Numbered from the stretch's first letter, positions 1-7,814 are shown. The stretch is 24,085 bases of DNA from CAZUVM01 sp964623885 (GCA_964623885.1 CAZUVM010000166.1:1-24085), one strand, 5' to 3'. Notes: generated by a model from the sequence alone, not told the origin. Program-made: numbers and translations.

Positions 1-2
1 GC

Positions 3-1535
3 TTGTTCACGCTTAAAGGTCATAGCAATATCGTTTTTTGCGCGGCCTTTTCACCGGACGGCCGCCGTATTGTCACGGGGAGTTTTGATAAGACGGTCAA
101 GGTGTGGGATGCCGGCAACGGTCGGGACCTTCTGACCATACCGGCGAACAGCGGGGAAGTATATGGGGTCGCTTTTTCTCCGGACGGCCAGAGGATTGTG
201 AGCGGCGGTCAGGATGCTACGGCTGCGGTGTGGGATGCGGCAACCGGCACGAATTTGCTCACGCTCAAGGGGCACCGGGATTTGGTTTCGTCGGTGGCTT
301 TCTCGCCGGATGGGCGGCGGATCGTCAGCGGCAGCGTAGATAAAACGGCCAAAGTGTGGGATGCGGCATGCGGCACGAATTTGTTCACGCTGAGTGGACA
401 CAGTGATGCAGTTACCCGTGTGGCTTGGTCACCGGACGGCCAGAGGATTGCCACTTGCAGTTATGATCACACGGCCAGAGTCTGGGATGCTGCCAACGGC
501 ACGAATTTACTGACCCTTAAAGGGCACAGCGCCCGGGTTTGGACTGTGGCTTTTTCCCCGGACAGCCGGCGGATCGTCAGCGGCGGTGAGGATGATACGG
601 CCAGAGTGTGGGACGCCGCCACCGGCACAAATTTACTCACCCTCAAAGGGCATTCCCTTTGGGTAATGTCGGCTGCCTTTTCCCCGGACAGCCAGCGGAT
701 TTTGACCGGTAGTTATGATTTGACGGTAAAGGTGTGGGAGGCAGCTAGCGGTCGGGAACTCCTTACCCTCAGGGGGGCGTACGATACGAGAGGGCCTATT
801 TCTGTAGGTTTTTCCCCGGATGGCCAGCGGATTTTGACCGGCAGCGAAGACCATGTGCCCAAAGTGTGGGAGGCCGCAGGAGCCGCGCAGATTGCTGCCT
901 GGCACCACGAAGAGCAGGCGGCGGCTAAGCAACTTGCCACCCAGCAACTCGAGCAAACCGCCGAAATGGATCGCCAAAGGATGGTGAGCGCCCGTGACTC
1001 CATCAAGCAGTGGTTAATTCTCGCGCCGATTGCGTTGGGCGTCGGCCAGAGCGCGACGGAGGGCCTGGACATCGACCAGCTCCAGGGCGAGGCCCAGCTC
1101 AGGCCCAAGGCGGGCGACGCGCGGTCCATTGGCGGCAAGGAGTTTAATTGGACGCTTGCGGATGTGAAGGACCCCGTGCTCGACTTTGACGCGTTTTTAG
1201 GGCAAGTGTCACCGCATAGCGTCGCCTACGCAGTTTGCTACATCCAATCGGAACAAGAACAGCGCGGGCTCCAGATGCTGGTCGGCAGTCAGGATGAAGC
1301 GAAAGTATATTTGAATGGGAAGGAAGTTTACAAAGCCGCCCTCCCGCACGGCACGGTTGCGGTTGAAGAGACGGTGCCAGACATCGTTCTCAATGCGGGT
1401 CTGAACACGCTCGTATTCAAAGTAGTCAGTGAAACCCAGTTCTGGAAGGGATCGATTGAGTTAAAGGATGCCCAGGGCAACCAAGTTAAAGGGATTAAGG
1501 TGACGCTCGATCCGGAGGCGAAGAACGCGCCTTGA
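3..1535 (+). CDS. WD40 beta-propeller protein with C-terminal beta-sandwich-like domain, 5' partial
   Basis: The reading frame is open to the window edge and the first visible residues (FTLKGHS) lie inside a repeat, so the real start is upstream; the TTG at position 3 is not a start. Seven consecutive WD40 repeats of about 42 residues occupy residues 2-297, each with a GHS...VAFSPDGRRIVSGS.D.T.KVWD pattern, enough for one propeller. Residues 298-335 are Ala/Gln/Glu-rich and look helical. Residues about 336-510 form a separate domain (conserved W at its start, then YAVCYI, a VGSQDEAKVYLNGKEV stretch and LNAGLNTLVFKV). It resembles the C-terminal beta-sandwich domain that follows WD40 or kinase modules in Planctomycetes and Verrucomicrobia. 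WD40 propellers are protein-binding scaffolds; no catalytic residues are visible here. In relatives the missing N-terminus is often a Ser/Thr kinase, which cannot be judged here. Confidence 0.9.
   Translation: MFTLKGHSNIVFCAAFSPDGRRIVTGSFDKTVKVWDAGNGRDLLTIPANSGEVYGVAFSPDGQRIVSGGQDATAAVWDAATGTNLLTLKGHRDLVSSVAFSPDGRRIVSGSVDKTAKVWDAACGTNLFTLSGHSDAVTRVAWSPDGQRIATCSYDHTARVWDAANGTNLLTLKGHSARVWTVAFSPDSRRIVSGGEDDTARVWDAATGTNLLTLKGHSLWVMSAAFSPDSQRILTGSYDLTVKVWEAASGRELLTLRGAYDTRGPISVGFSPDGQRILTGSEDHVPKVWEAAGAAQIAAWHHEEQAAAKQLATQQLEQTAEMDRQRMVSARDSIKQWLILAPIALGVGQSATEGLDIDQLQGEAQLRPKAGDARSIGGKEFNWTLADVKDPVLDFDAFLGQVSPHSVAYAVCYIQSEQEQRGLQMLVGSQDEAKVYLNGKEVYKAALPHGTVAVEETVPDIVLNAGLNTLVFKVVSETQFWKGSIELKDAQGNQVKGIKVTLDPEAKNAP
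6..893 (+). repeat. Seven in-frame 126-bp WD40-coding tandem repeats
   Basis: The unit is 42 codons (126 bp); the seventh copy is two codons longer. Copies 3 to 6 are the most alike in DNA: segments such as GGCACGAATTT and GTGTGGGATGCGGC recur with few changes. Low divergence between some copies suggests recent duplication or gene conversion within the array. Confidence 0.85.
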
Positions 1536-1923
1536 AGTCTCGCCGAGCAGAATTGTGGGCCTGCTACGTAATACCATTAACTGAAGAGCTTCGCAGGCCG
1601 CGCAAATCTCTAGTGGGCAATTGAACCGCAGAGACGCGCTGTGTTCATCGCGTCTCTGCGGTTAATCTGACTTCCTTTACTGGGTTGCGGCTCCGCTGTG
1701 GTTGCGTTCATCCGTGGTTCAAGTGACTTGCTACGGCTTACCTGCGGCGTCCTCCCCGTGATTTTTCGTCCATTCGCCATTCAGGAGTTGCTTCAAAATA
1801 GAACTGTACCTTTGCCCCCGGAATTTCGCACTGATGGACGGCGGGCAATGTCGTCCGCCAATGAAAAATAAAACCAGGCCCTTGGGCCTCACTTAGCAGA
1901 ACAAACAACAACAGGAGAAAATC
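1536..1923. other. Gene-poor intergenic stretch with dispersed-repeat sequence
   Basis: No convincing gene is seen on either strand. The stretch holds the perfect inverted repeat at 1624-1663 and then text such as GTTCATCCGTGGTTCAA near 1708, which resembles the copy at 20491-20521. Near 1874-1902 there is a segment strongly similar to codons of the sigma factor gene at 3405-3432. A good Shine-Dalgarno (AGGAG, 1913-1917) precedes the next gene. Confidence 0.6.
1624..1663. repeat. Perfect 15-bp inverted repeat with 10-nt loop (CGCAGAGACGCG type)
   Basis: Left arm 1624-1638 (AACCGCAGAGACGCG) pairs perfectly with right arm 1649-1663. Its AACCGCAGAGACGC text is of the kind seen as dispersed elements in many Verrucomicrobia and Planctomycetes genomes (recalled knowledge). 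There is no T-run after the stem, so it is not a classical intrinsic terminator, although it lies about 90 bp after the WD40 gene and could stabilise a 3' end. Confidence 0.75.
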
Positions 1924-2736
1924 ATGAAAAGTCCATTGATACGCAACAATCACAATCGTCCAGCGAACACGATAAGACCGGCTCTCGCGGTACTGGCACT
2001 GCTGGCGCTGGCAATTTGCCCCGCGCGAGCGCACGGAGGGTCCGACGACCCGAGCAACGGCCGGTCCCTGGTGTTCCCTCCGCAGGCGCACGCCTACGGC
2101 GCGAGCTACGAGGAATGGGCGGCGCGATTCTGGCAGCGGACACTGTCGCTCCCGGTTGACGCGGCCAGCTACGCCGCCCCTTTGAGCGACGGCCAATCCG
2201 GGCAAGTGTGGCTAATCGCCCCACCACTCGGGGTTCCCGGTTCAGACACGTTCCAATTCAGCATTCCCGAAGGGAAGGCGATGCTCATCAGTCCGCTGAG
2301 CGCCTGGGTCGACAACGCCAACTGCCCGACGTTCACCGATTTCACCGTCGACGAACTGCGCGCGCTGGTCTCAGCGGAGTGGAGCCCGGTTTCGGAGATG
2401 AGCTTCACGATTGACGGCGTCCCCATCCCGGGACTTACCAATCCACAGGACTCGCCTTACCTGTTCGACTCGACAGTGTTCAGCTACACGCTGCCGGACC
2501 ATGATACTTATCCGACGGTCCTTTTTGGCGCCACGTGCATTGCCAATGGAACCACCATTGGTCCGGCGGTGGTCAAAGGTGTGTTTCTGCTGGTCAAACC
2601 GCTGCCGGTCGGCCAGCACCTTATTCACATGACTGCCGGAGTCGGTCCGGCCTCGTCACCGTTCATCGTGACGGACGTTACCTTCGTCATCACGGTGACA
2701 AGAGGACATTGTGATGGAGGTGAAGCCCGCGAGTAG
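1924..2736 (+). CDS. Secreted protein of unknown function (family with a YxSYEEWAARFWQ-type motif)
   Basis: 270 residues starting at an ATG with AGGAG seven bases upstream. A typical Sec signal peptide is visible: basic N-region, hydrophobic ALAVLALLALAI, likely cleavage after PARA (residue 36). The mature protein begins with the ASYEEWAARFWQ segment, then DGQSGQVWLI, IPEGKAMLISP, a central FTIDGVPIP segment and, near the end, VKGVFLLVKPLPVGQHLIH followed by a beta-strand VTFVITV. I recognise this order of motifs from a widespread bacterial family of exported proteins without a known function; no enzyme motif can be named. A relic carrying the C-terminal motif lies at 22084-22326. The sigma factor gene 198 bp downstream is on the same strand, but no operon is evident. 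Confidence 0.88.
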   Translation: MKSPLIRNNHNRPANTIRPALAVLALLALAICPARAHGGSDDPSNGRSLVFPPQAHAYGASYEEWAARFWQRTLSLPVDAASYAAPLSDGQSGQVWLIAPPLGVPGSDTFQFSIPEGKAMLISPLSAWVDNANCPTFTDFTVDELRALVSAEWSPVSEMSFTIDGVPIPGLTNPQDSPYLFDSTVFSYTLPDHDTYPTVLFGATCIANGTTIGPAVVKGVFLLVKPLPVGQHLIHMTAGVGPASSPFIVTDVTFVITVTRGHCDGGEARE

Positions 2737-2934
2737 CCGAAGTTAGGAATGTCGCTCGCCTGACGGTGGTAGCTTTTCAAGCCCTGGTCCTGTGGAGAAA
2801 GCCGCAGAGCCAGGGCGCTTCATTTGTGTCCAGCAGTTCCCCCAGCAATGAAAGGGCGGGCGTGGATTTTGGGGTTGTGACGCAGTTGCGCAATCCGCTG
2901 GCGCGAGTCCGAAGAATCTGATAACGGTTGCTCG

Positions 2935-3504
2935 TTGAGCGACGTTACCCGCATTCTTGAGTCCATCGAACACGGTGACCCAAAGGCCGCCGGTCAACTG
3001 CTGCCGCTGGTTTACGGGGAACTGCGGAAGCTGGCCGCGGCGAAGATGGCCCATGAAGCACCCAATCAGACCTTGCAGCCAACAGCGCTGGTGCATGAAG
3101 CCTGGCTGCGGTTGGTGGGGAACTCGAATCCGAACTTCTCCGGCCGGGCTCATTTCTTCGGCGCCGCCGCCGAGGCGATGCGCCGTATTCTCATTGAAAA
3201 GGCCCGCCACAAGCGCGCCCAACGGCACGGAGGCGAGTGGCAACGCGTGGACCTTGAAGGTATTGAAATTGCCGGGCCTGGTGGTGGCGACGACCAGCTC
3301 CTCGCCGTGAACGACGCGCTCGACAAGCTCGCCGCCACCCACGCCGTCCAAGCGGAGGTTGTCAAGCTGCGCTGTTTTGTGGGCATGACAAATGTCGAAG
3401 CTGCCCAGGCCCTGGGCCTCACTGAGCGGACCGCCAAGAATTACTGGACCCACGCCCGCGCCAGGCTCATCCACGAAATGAACTCCGCCCGAACAACTGG
3501 GTAA
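2935..3504 (+). CDS. ECF RNA polymerase sigma factor (Planctomycete/Verrucomicrobia ECF type, TIGR02999-like)
   Basis: 189 residues. No ATG exists between the upstream in-frame stop at 2878 and the conserved N-terminus, so a TTG start at 2935 is preferred; it gives the expected SDVTRIL..I..GD..AA..LLPLVY.ELR opening. The sigma-2 region spans about residues 15-95 (TALVHEAWLRL, then AHFFGAAAEAMRRILIEKAR). The sigma-4 helix-turn-helix is near residues 140-182 (VVKLRCFVGMTNVEAAQALG, ERTAKNYW). The protein directs RNA polymerase to specific promoters. In relatives the gene is usually followed by a Ser/Thr kinase gene or a sensor; here about 330 bp of non-coding DNA and a relic follow, so it is an orphan. 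No anti-sigma factor is adjacent. Confidence 0.92.
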   Translation: MSDVTRILESIEHGDPKAAGQLLPLVYGELRKLAAAKMAHEAPNQTLQPTALVHEAWLRLVGNSNPNFSGRAHFFGAAAEAMRRILIEKARHKRAQRHGGEWQRVDLEGIEIAGPGGGDDQLLAVNDALDKLAATHAVQAEVVKLRCFVGMTNVEAAQALGLTERTAKNYWTHARARLIHEMNSARTTG

Positions 3505-3831
3505 TCTTTCCTGTTGTCGGACCCCGGCCGGATACGTTTGTTTGGGTCACTGCCGCACCCGATCTCGCTCGCGACACGCCTTGGTTTGCGGCCACATCAC
3601 GATATCCGTAAGCTTGCGGGCATGATTTTTGGCGCACATTGCTCCGCTGCCGGTGGACCGCACAGGGCTTTGCAGCGGGCGCGATCAATCTTCGCATCCT
3701 GCTGCCAGATCTTCGTCAAAAACTCACCATTTTATACTGCCTGTTTTCAACTACTTACGAAAATCGGGAAAAATTTGAAAACGGGCTTTTGCTCGACCCC
3801 GTGGCTCCATCCCAGCACGTTTCTTCATCTG
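3505..3831. other. Non-coding stretch downstream of the sigma factor
   Basis: Short frames exist on both strands, but none has a family-like composition, ribosome binding site or domain pattern. The base composition shifts to AT-rich near 3715-3785. I see no terminator and no recognisable relic of the kinase often found after this type of sigma factor. Confidence 0.5.
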
Positions 3832-4198
3832 TTATGTTACGAACGTCGGATAACTCCTGCTTGCGTGCGTGTCATCACGGGCCAGCCGCTTTAGCTCCGC
3901 AACTACCCTTTCCCGGGTAAAGCCCAGGGCCACCCGGCCCTTGCCCGCCAGTAGCTCCGCTATCACCTGGTTGGCAATCCCTTCGGCATCATATCCCTCG
4001 GGCAGCAATCCACCCCGGCCTCTGCGCCAGCGCCAGCGCCGGATCTCCTGTTTCACGAACCCTACCGCCTCCCGCCTCAGTTTCTCCCAGTTTTCCCATC
4101 GCACCCGGCTCGGTACCATTTCCTCCAGCGTTTCCTTTTTCTCGTACTCGCGCGCTATCTCCGCCAAGCCGCGTCATAAACCGCTCATGTCGATTCAT
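3832..4198 (-). pseudogene. Frameshifted small sigma-factor-like/hypothetical protein relic
   Basis: Reading the minus strand from the ATG at 4198 gives MNRHERFMTRL. The frame then runs into an unrelated frame, while a second frame starting near 4167 gives AEIAREYEKKETLEEM, VGFVKQEIRRW, LLPEGYDAEGIANQVIAELL and ERVVAELKRLARD. Removing a single G from the run around 4168-4170 joins the two frames smoothly. The LPEGYDAEGIANQVIAELL pattern resembles small proteins of Verrucomicrobia and Acidobacteria that look like isolated sigma-2 regions; this assignment is from memory and weak. The tail after LKRLARD appears degenerate. A sequencing error could also explain the frameshift. Confidence 0.5.
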
Positions 4199-4406
4199 AC
4201 CAAAAGCCCTAAGACCAGCCTTGCTTATACCATTTTTCTGCCACAAAACGCACTTTTTTGAAAAATTTCGCCGCCCAGCCAGATTTTCGGCCCCCTGATG
4301 ATCCTTACTATATAGAGAGCCATCGCTCATCCAGCGGCGGCCCCTATATGAGAATCGAACGATCGCATCAGAGATCCTGGTCTCCACGCGCCTATGTTCC
4401 AACCCA

Positions 4407-4470
4407 GAGAACTTTACCGTCGCACGATTTTTTTTCGGTAAACAAACGGTCAAGAAATGGTAAAGTTCTC
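4407..4470. repeat. 12-bp perfect inverted repeat, 40-nt spacer
   Basis: GAGAACTTTACC at 4407-4418 is the exact reverse complement of 4459-4470. The spacer contains a T8 run (4429-4436) and further GGTAAA/ACGGT words that can form alternative pairings. The role is unknown; it may be an operator-like or mobile-element-derived structure. Confidence 0.6.
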
Positions 4471-4498
4471 CCACCACCAACTCCCCTTTTCATCCATG

Positions 4499-4592
4499 CC
4501 AACCGCCGTCTATTGCCGTTCCTCCCCTCCCCAACCGCCGTTTACTGCCGCCACCGATTCCCAAAATCGGCAGTTATCGGCAGCTATCGGCG
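4499..4592. repeat. Short direct repeats (CCAACCGCCG unit and 10-bp ATCGGCAGYT tandem)
   Basis: A 20-base unit beginning CCAACCGCCGT and ending TGCCG occurs at 4499-4518 and again at 4531-4550 with two transitions. ATCGGCAGTT (4566-4575) is followed directly by ATCGGCAGCT (4576-4585) and a partial third copy. Related GCTATCGGCTATC text follows near 4691-4703. Confidence 0.6.
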
Positions 4593-4935
4593 CAAAGTTT
4601 TTCCCCCCAACTCCATCTCTTTGCCTCCTCGGAGACCTGGCGACACCTGCAGACACCTATGGACACCCAAACCACCAACTCCTCTCGATAGCACGCTATC
4701 GGCTATCTTGCTCCCGCCTGTCCCCCGTTGCGTCAATTCACCAATCCAATAATCCAGCATCCAGTATCTAGAACCGAACCCTGAAATTTTTTTCTGCATG
4801 CCTATTCCAGGTCAAATCGGTAAGGAAACGGTAATGTTTTGCCACTTCCAGCCACCGTTACCACTAGGCCTCCCGCAACACGCTGGCCAAGCTTTTGACT
4901 CTCTGGCAAGCTCCCGCCGTGCTCGACTTGCCCGC

Positions 4936-5649
4936 ATGAAAGTCACTTTGTTCATTCCCTGCTTTGTGGATTTGATGTTTCCCAACGTGGGAGTCAGCAT
5001 GGTGCGGATCCTCGAACGATTGGGGCACGAAGTGGAGTGTCCAGAGGAGATCGCTTGCTGCGGTCAACCGGCTTACAACTCGGGTTATTGGGAAGAAGCG
5101 CGGGAGGTGGCCGTCAAAGCCTTGCAACGCCTGCGTCCTGCGGAGGTTGTAGTTGTCGCCTCAGGTTCCTGCGGCGCCATGCTGCACAATTTCTACCCCG
5201 AGCTTTTTGCCGGCACACCTAACTCTGATGCGGCAAAGGCGCTCGCGGCAAAATGTTTTGAGTTTTCTGACTTCCTGGTCACGAAGCTCGGTGTAATCGA
5301 TCTGGGAGCCCGCTTTCCCGCTCGCGTCACGTTCCATGATGGATGTCACGGATTACGTGAGCTCCACGCGCACGATCAACCGCGGAAGCTGCTCGCGAAC
5401 GTGCGCGGGCTGGAGTTGGTGGAAATGAAGGAGAAAGTCTGTTGTGGTTTTGGCGGCACCTTCGCCGCGAAATTTCCGATGATCTCCACCGCGATGGGCG
5501 AAATGAAATGCGCTCAGGCGCAGGAGGCCGGCGCCGATTTTATCGTTTCAAATGATTCGAGCTGCCTGATGCACATCCAGGGATTGCTCGACCGTCAACG
5601 GAGCAAACTGAAGACAATTCACTTGGCGGAGGTACTGGTTCAGTCATGA
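4936..5649 (+). CDS. lutA: L-lactate utilization protein LutA (LldE), cysteine-rich CCG-domain Fe-S protein
   Basis: The open frame starts at 4798, but the ATG at 4936 gives MKVTLFIPCFVDLMFP, the family's normal N-terminus, and 237 residues, the usual LutA length. Two cysteine-rich CCG-type repeats are visible: C9, CCG at 41-43 and SCG near 79-80 in the first; DGCHGLREL at about 135 and CCGFGG at 169-174 in the second. These motifs bind a non-cubane or 4Fe-4S cluster in heterodisulfide-reductase-like proteins. LutA works with LutB and LutC in the cytoplasmic complex that oxidises L-lactate to pyruvate. The stop overlaps the lutB start by four bases (ATGA), so translation is coupled. No clear ribosome binding site precedes 4936. 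The family's usual DLGC near the C-terminus appears here as DSSC. Confidence 0.93.
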   Translation: MKVTLFIPCFVDLMFPNVGVSMVRILERLGHEVECPEEIACCGQPAYNSGYWEEAREVAVKALQRLRPAEVVVVASGSCGAMLHNFYPELFAGTPNSDAAKALAAKCFEFSDFLVTKLGVIDLGARFPARVTFHDGCHGLRELHAHDQPRKLLANVRGLELVEMKEKVCCGFGGTFAAKFPMISTAMGEMKCAQAQEAGADFIVSNDSSCLMHIQGLLDRQRSKLKTIHLAEVLVQS

Positions 5650-7064
5650 CCGCGCCGGCACAACAATTCAAGGCACAGGCCCGGCGCATGACTCTCGATT
5701 TGCGCCACCGCCAGCTTATCCACACCGCGCTGAGCAATTACGAAGTGGTCCGCGATCGCAACCGGGCGGCTTTTCAAGATTGGAGCGCCGCTCGCCAAGC
5801 CGCTGCCGAAACGAAATGGGACGCCGTCAATCACCTGGACTCATACCTTACGCAGTTGGTTGAGAAGCTCGAGGCCCGCGGCACGCGCGTACATTGGGCT
5901 TCGACGGGCCAACAGGCCCGTGACATCATCCTCGGCATCATTCGCGAGAAAAAGGCGCGCTCGATTATCAAGTCCAAGGCGATGACGTCGGAGGAGATTC
6001 ACCTAAACGAAGCGCTGGAACAAACCGGGTTCGACGTGGTTGAGTCGGATTTGGGCGAGTTCATCGTGCAACTCCGCAAAGAAGCTCCCTATCACATCGT
6101 TTTTCCCGCCATGCATTTGACGCGGGGCGAAATCAGTGAACTTTTCACGCGCGAGCTCGGTAGCGCTTCCACCCAGAACCCGGAAGATCTCACTATGATC
6201 GCTCGGCGCGTCCTGCGTCGGAAATACATAACCGCCGATGTTGGGTTCACTGGCGCTAATTTTGCCATCGCCGAGACCGGCATGATCTCGATCACCGAAA
6301 ACGAAGGCAATGCCCGCCTCACCGCGGCGTTGCCGAAAGTCATGGTGACGCTGCTCGGCATCGAAAAAATCCTCCCGCGGCTCGATGACTTGGCCTTGTT
6401 TCTGCCGATGCTGTCAACAATTGGCACCGGCCAGGCGCTTACTTGCTATAACTCCTTTTACGGCGGCCCAAAACAGCCTGGTGAGCCCGATGGCCCGGAC
6501 GAGTTTCACGTGATATTGTTGGACAATCGCCGCACGGAGCTGTTGGCGGATGCCGAGCAGCGTGACGCCTTGCATTGCATTCGCTGCGGCGGCTGCCTCA
6601 ATGTCTGCCCGATTTTCCGCAACGTTGGCGGTCACACTTACGCCACCACCTACTCCGGCCCTATCGGTTCGGTCCTGACGCCGCACCTGCGAGGCCTTCA
6701 GGAGTGGAAGCATTTGTCGTACGCCAGCTCGCTGTGCGGCGCGTGCACGGAGATTTGCCCGGTCAAAATCAACCTGCACCATCATTTGCTGCACAACCGA
6801 CGCAATGCGACCGCTCAGAAACCAAGCTGGACCGAGAGAATTGCCTTTCGCGCGTTCGCGTTTGTGATGAATCGGCCGGGCGTGTATGCGCTGGCAAAAA
6901 GGGCAGGGCGCTTGTTGCAGAAACTGCACCCGTTTATCAAAGGCACGCGGCTCGACCCGGTTTACGCCTGGACCCGGACTCGTGACCTGCCGCCCATCGC
7001 GCGGCAGACATTCAAGGAGTACTGGCGGCAACGCGTCCAGGCAGGGTTGGCAAAACACAAATGA
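5646..7064 (+). CDS. lutB: L-lactate utilization iron-sulfur protein LutB (LldF)
   Basis: 472 residues, normal for LutB. The ATG at 5646 overlaps the lutA stop. The N-terminal two-thirds is a LUD (LutB/LldF) domain, recognisable in KARSIIKSKAMTSEEIHLNE and FTGANFAIAETGMISITENEG. A 2x[4Fe-4S] ferredoxin domain follows: CIRCGGCLNVCP near residues 312-323 and CGACTEICP near 365-373. The C-terminal tail (residues about 400-472) is Arg-rich and helical. LutB passes electrons from lactate oxidation in the LutABC complex, the FAD/FMN-independent-looking alternative to LldD. It is the second gene of the lutABC operon, and lutC follows 16 bp later. All cluster cysteines are present and no frame damage is seen. 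Confidence 0.95.
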   Translation: MTAPAQQFKAQARRMTLDLRHRQLIHTALSNYEVVRDRNRAAFQDWSAARQAAAETKWDAVNHLDSYLTQLVEKLEARGTRVHWASTGQQARDIILGIIREKKARSIIKSKAMTSEEIHLNEALEQTGFDVVESDLGEFIVQLRKEAPYHIVFPAMHLTRGEISELFTRELGSASTQNPEDLTMIARRVLRRKYITADVGFTGANFAIAETGMISITENEGNARLTAALPKVMVTLLGIEKILPRLDDLALFLPMLSTIGTGQALTCYNSFYGGPKQPGEPDGPDEFHVILLDNRRTELLADAEQRDALHCIRCGGCLNVCPIFRNVGGHTYATTYSGPIGSVLTPHLRGLQEWKHLSYASSLCGACTEICPVKINLHHHLLHNRRNATAQKPSWTERIAFRAFAFVMNRPGVYALAKRAGRLLQKLHPFIKGTRLDPVYAWTRTRDLPPIARQTFKEYWRQRVQAGLAKHK

Positions 7065-7080
7065 CCATTGCGCATTTAAA

Positions 7081-7770
7081 GTGAGTGAACGAGAAAACAT
7101 TTTGGCCCGGGTTCGTGAGGCGCTGCGGGCCCCCGCGCCAATTCCGGGACACGTTCATGAACCACAGCGCACCCAAGCCGTTTTGCCCGCCGCGTCAGCC
7201 CAGGCGCGCCAATGGCTGCCCGCGGTGGGCGCGGGCTTCGAGGAACAGCTCGGATTGTTCCGAAAAAATGCTGCTGCTCTGAAGGCTGATTTCCAGCTTC
7301 TCGCAAACCGCGAACAATTGGCGGGAGCGCTGCTCGCTTTGCGCGAAAGCGAGCAGTGGAAAAAAGTCGGTTGTCACAGAGGTGAGTTGACTGATTTCGC
7401 CTGCGGCAAACTCGGTTTGCCGGTCTGCCAAACGGACTCGGGTTACGAAGTCTCTGATTTGGAGAGTTGCGATGCTGGTTTCACCGAATGCGACGCGTTG
7501 GTGGCTCAAACCGGGAGTGTTCTGGTGACTAGCCGCAGTGCCGGCGGTCGTGCGCTGTCCGTGCTCCCGCCGCATCATGTTGTTTTGGCGCGACGCGAGC
7601 AGTTGCTGCCGGATTTGCCAGAGGCCTTCTCCCTGCTGAAACAAAAATACGCGGCCAATTATCCCAGTTTTATTTCGTTTATTACGGGGCCGAGCCGCAC
7701 TGGGGATATCGAGCGCATCCTCGTGCTCGGCGCGCATGGTCCCAGGAAACTCACAATTCTTTGCCTTTGA
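7081..7770 (+). CDS. lutC: Lactate utilization protein LutC (LldG)
   Basis: The frame is open upstream into lutB, but the GTG at 7081 gives VSERENILARVREALR, the expected LutC beginning, and a 229-residue protein, the usual length; no in-frame ATG fits. The LUD domain signature lies in the C-terminal half: CDALVAQTGSVLVTSRSAGG, LPPHHVVLARREQLLPDL and the closing SFITGPSRTGDIERILVLG followed by AHGP. LutC is the third subunit of the lactate oxidation complex. The gene starts 16 bp after lutB, so the three genes very probably form one transcript. The GH29 fucosidase begins 44 bp downstream on the same strand and might be co-transcribed. Confidence 0.93.
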   Translation: MSERENILARVREALRAPAPIPGHVHEPQRTQAVLPAASAQARQWLPAVGAGFEEQLGLFRKNAAALKADFQLLANREQLAGALLALRESEQWKKVGCHRGELTDFACGKLGLPVCQTDSGYEVSDLESCDAGFTECDALVAQTGSVLVTSRSAGGRALSVLPPHHVVLARREQLLPDLPEAFSLLKQKYAANYPSFISFITGPSRTGDIERILVLGAHGPRKLTILCL

Positions 7771-7814
7771 GCCCCAACAGAACATCACGTCACGCGACTA
7801 AAGCGCGCTTACAA

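Larger units (their letters stand above)
4199..4935. other. Pyrimidine-rich, repeat-laden non-coding stretch upstream of lutA
   Basis: No gene is supported; the open frames here consist of Pro/Ser/Arg-rich text with no family-like motif. The stretch contains a 12-bp inverted repeat (4407-4470), direct repeats (4499-4592) and an ATCCAGCATCCAGTATC segment (4754-4770) that recurs in rearranged form at 22789-22804. Frame in phase with lutA is open from 4798, but the residues before 4936 do not look like the family. The lutA promoter must lie here; no confident -35/-10 pair was found. Confidence 0.55.

Noticed and set aside
1738..2205. 155-codon minus-strand open frame before and over the secreted-protein gene
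   Set aside because: It overlaps the signal peptide and the conserved start of the plus-strand gene and has an Arg/Gln-rich shadow composition.
2743..3474. 243-codon minus-strand open frame
   Set aside because: It is antisense to the ECF sigma factor and has no domain-like pattern of its own.
3989..4480. 163-codon minus-strand open frame
   Set aside because: Only the piece MNRHERFMTRL looks real and it joins another frame; the remainder is a shadow.
4499..4592. Possible CRISPR array
   Set aside because: There are only two copies of the 20-bp unit, a 12-bp gap and no constant spacer length; no cas gene is present.
4258..4752. 164-codon plus-strand open frame
   Set aside because: It is Pro/Ser/Arg-rich text from a pyrimidine-rich repeat patch, with no ribosome binding site or family-like motif.
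6414..7100. 228-codon minus-strand open frame
   Set aside because: It is antisense to lutB; the cysteine clusters and LUD motifs of the plus strand explain this DNA.
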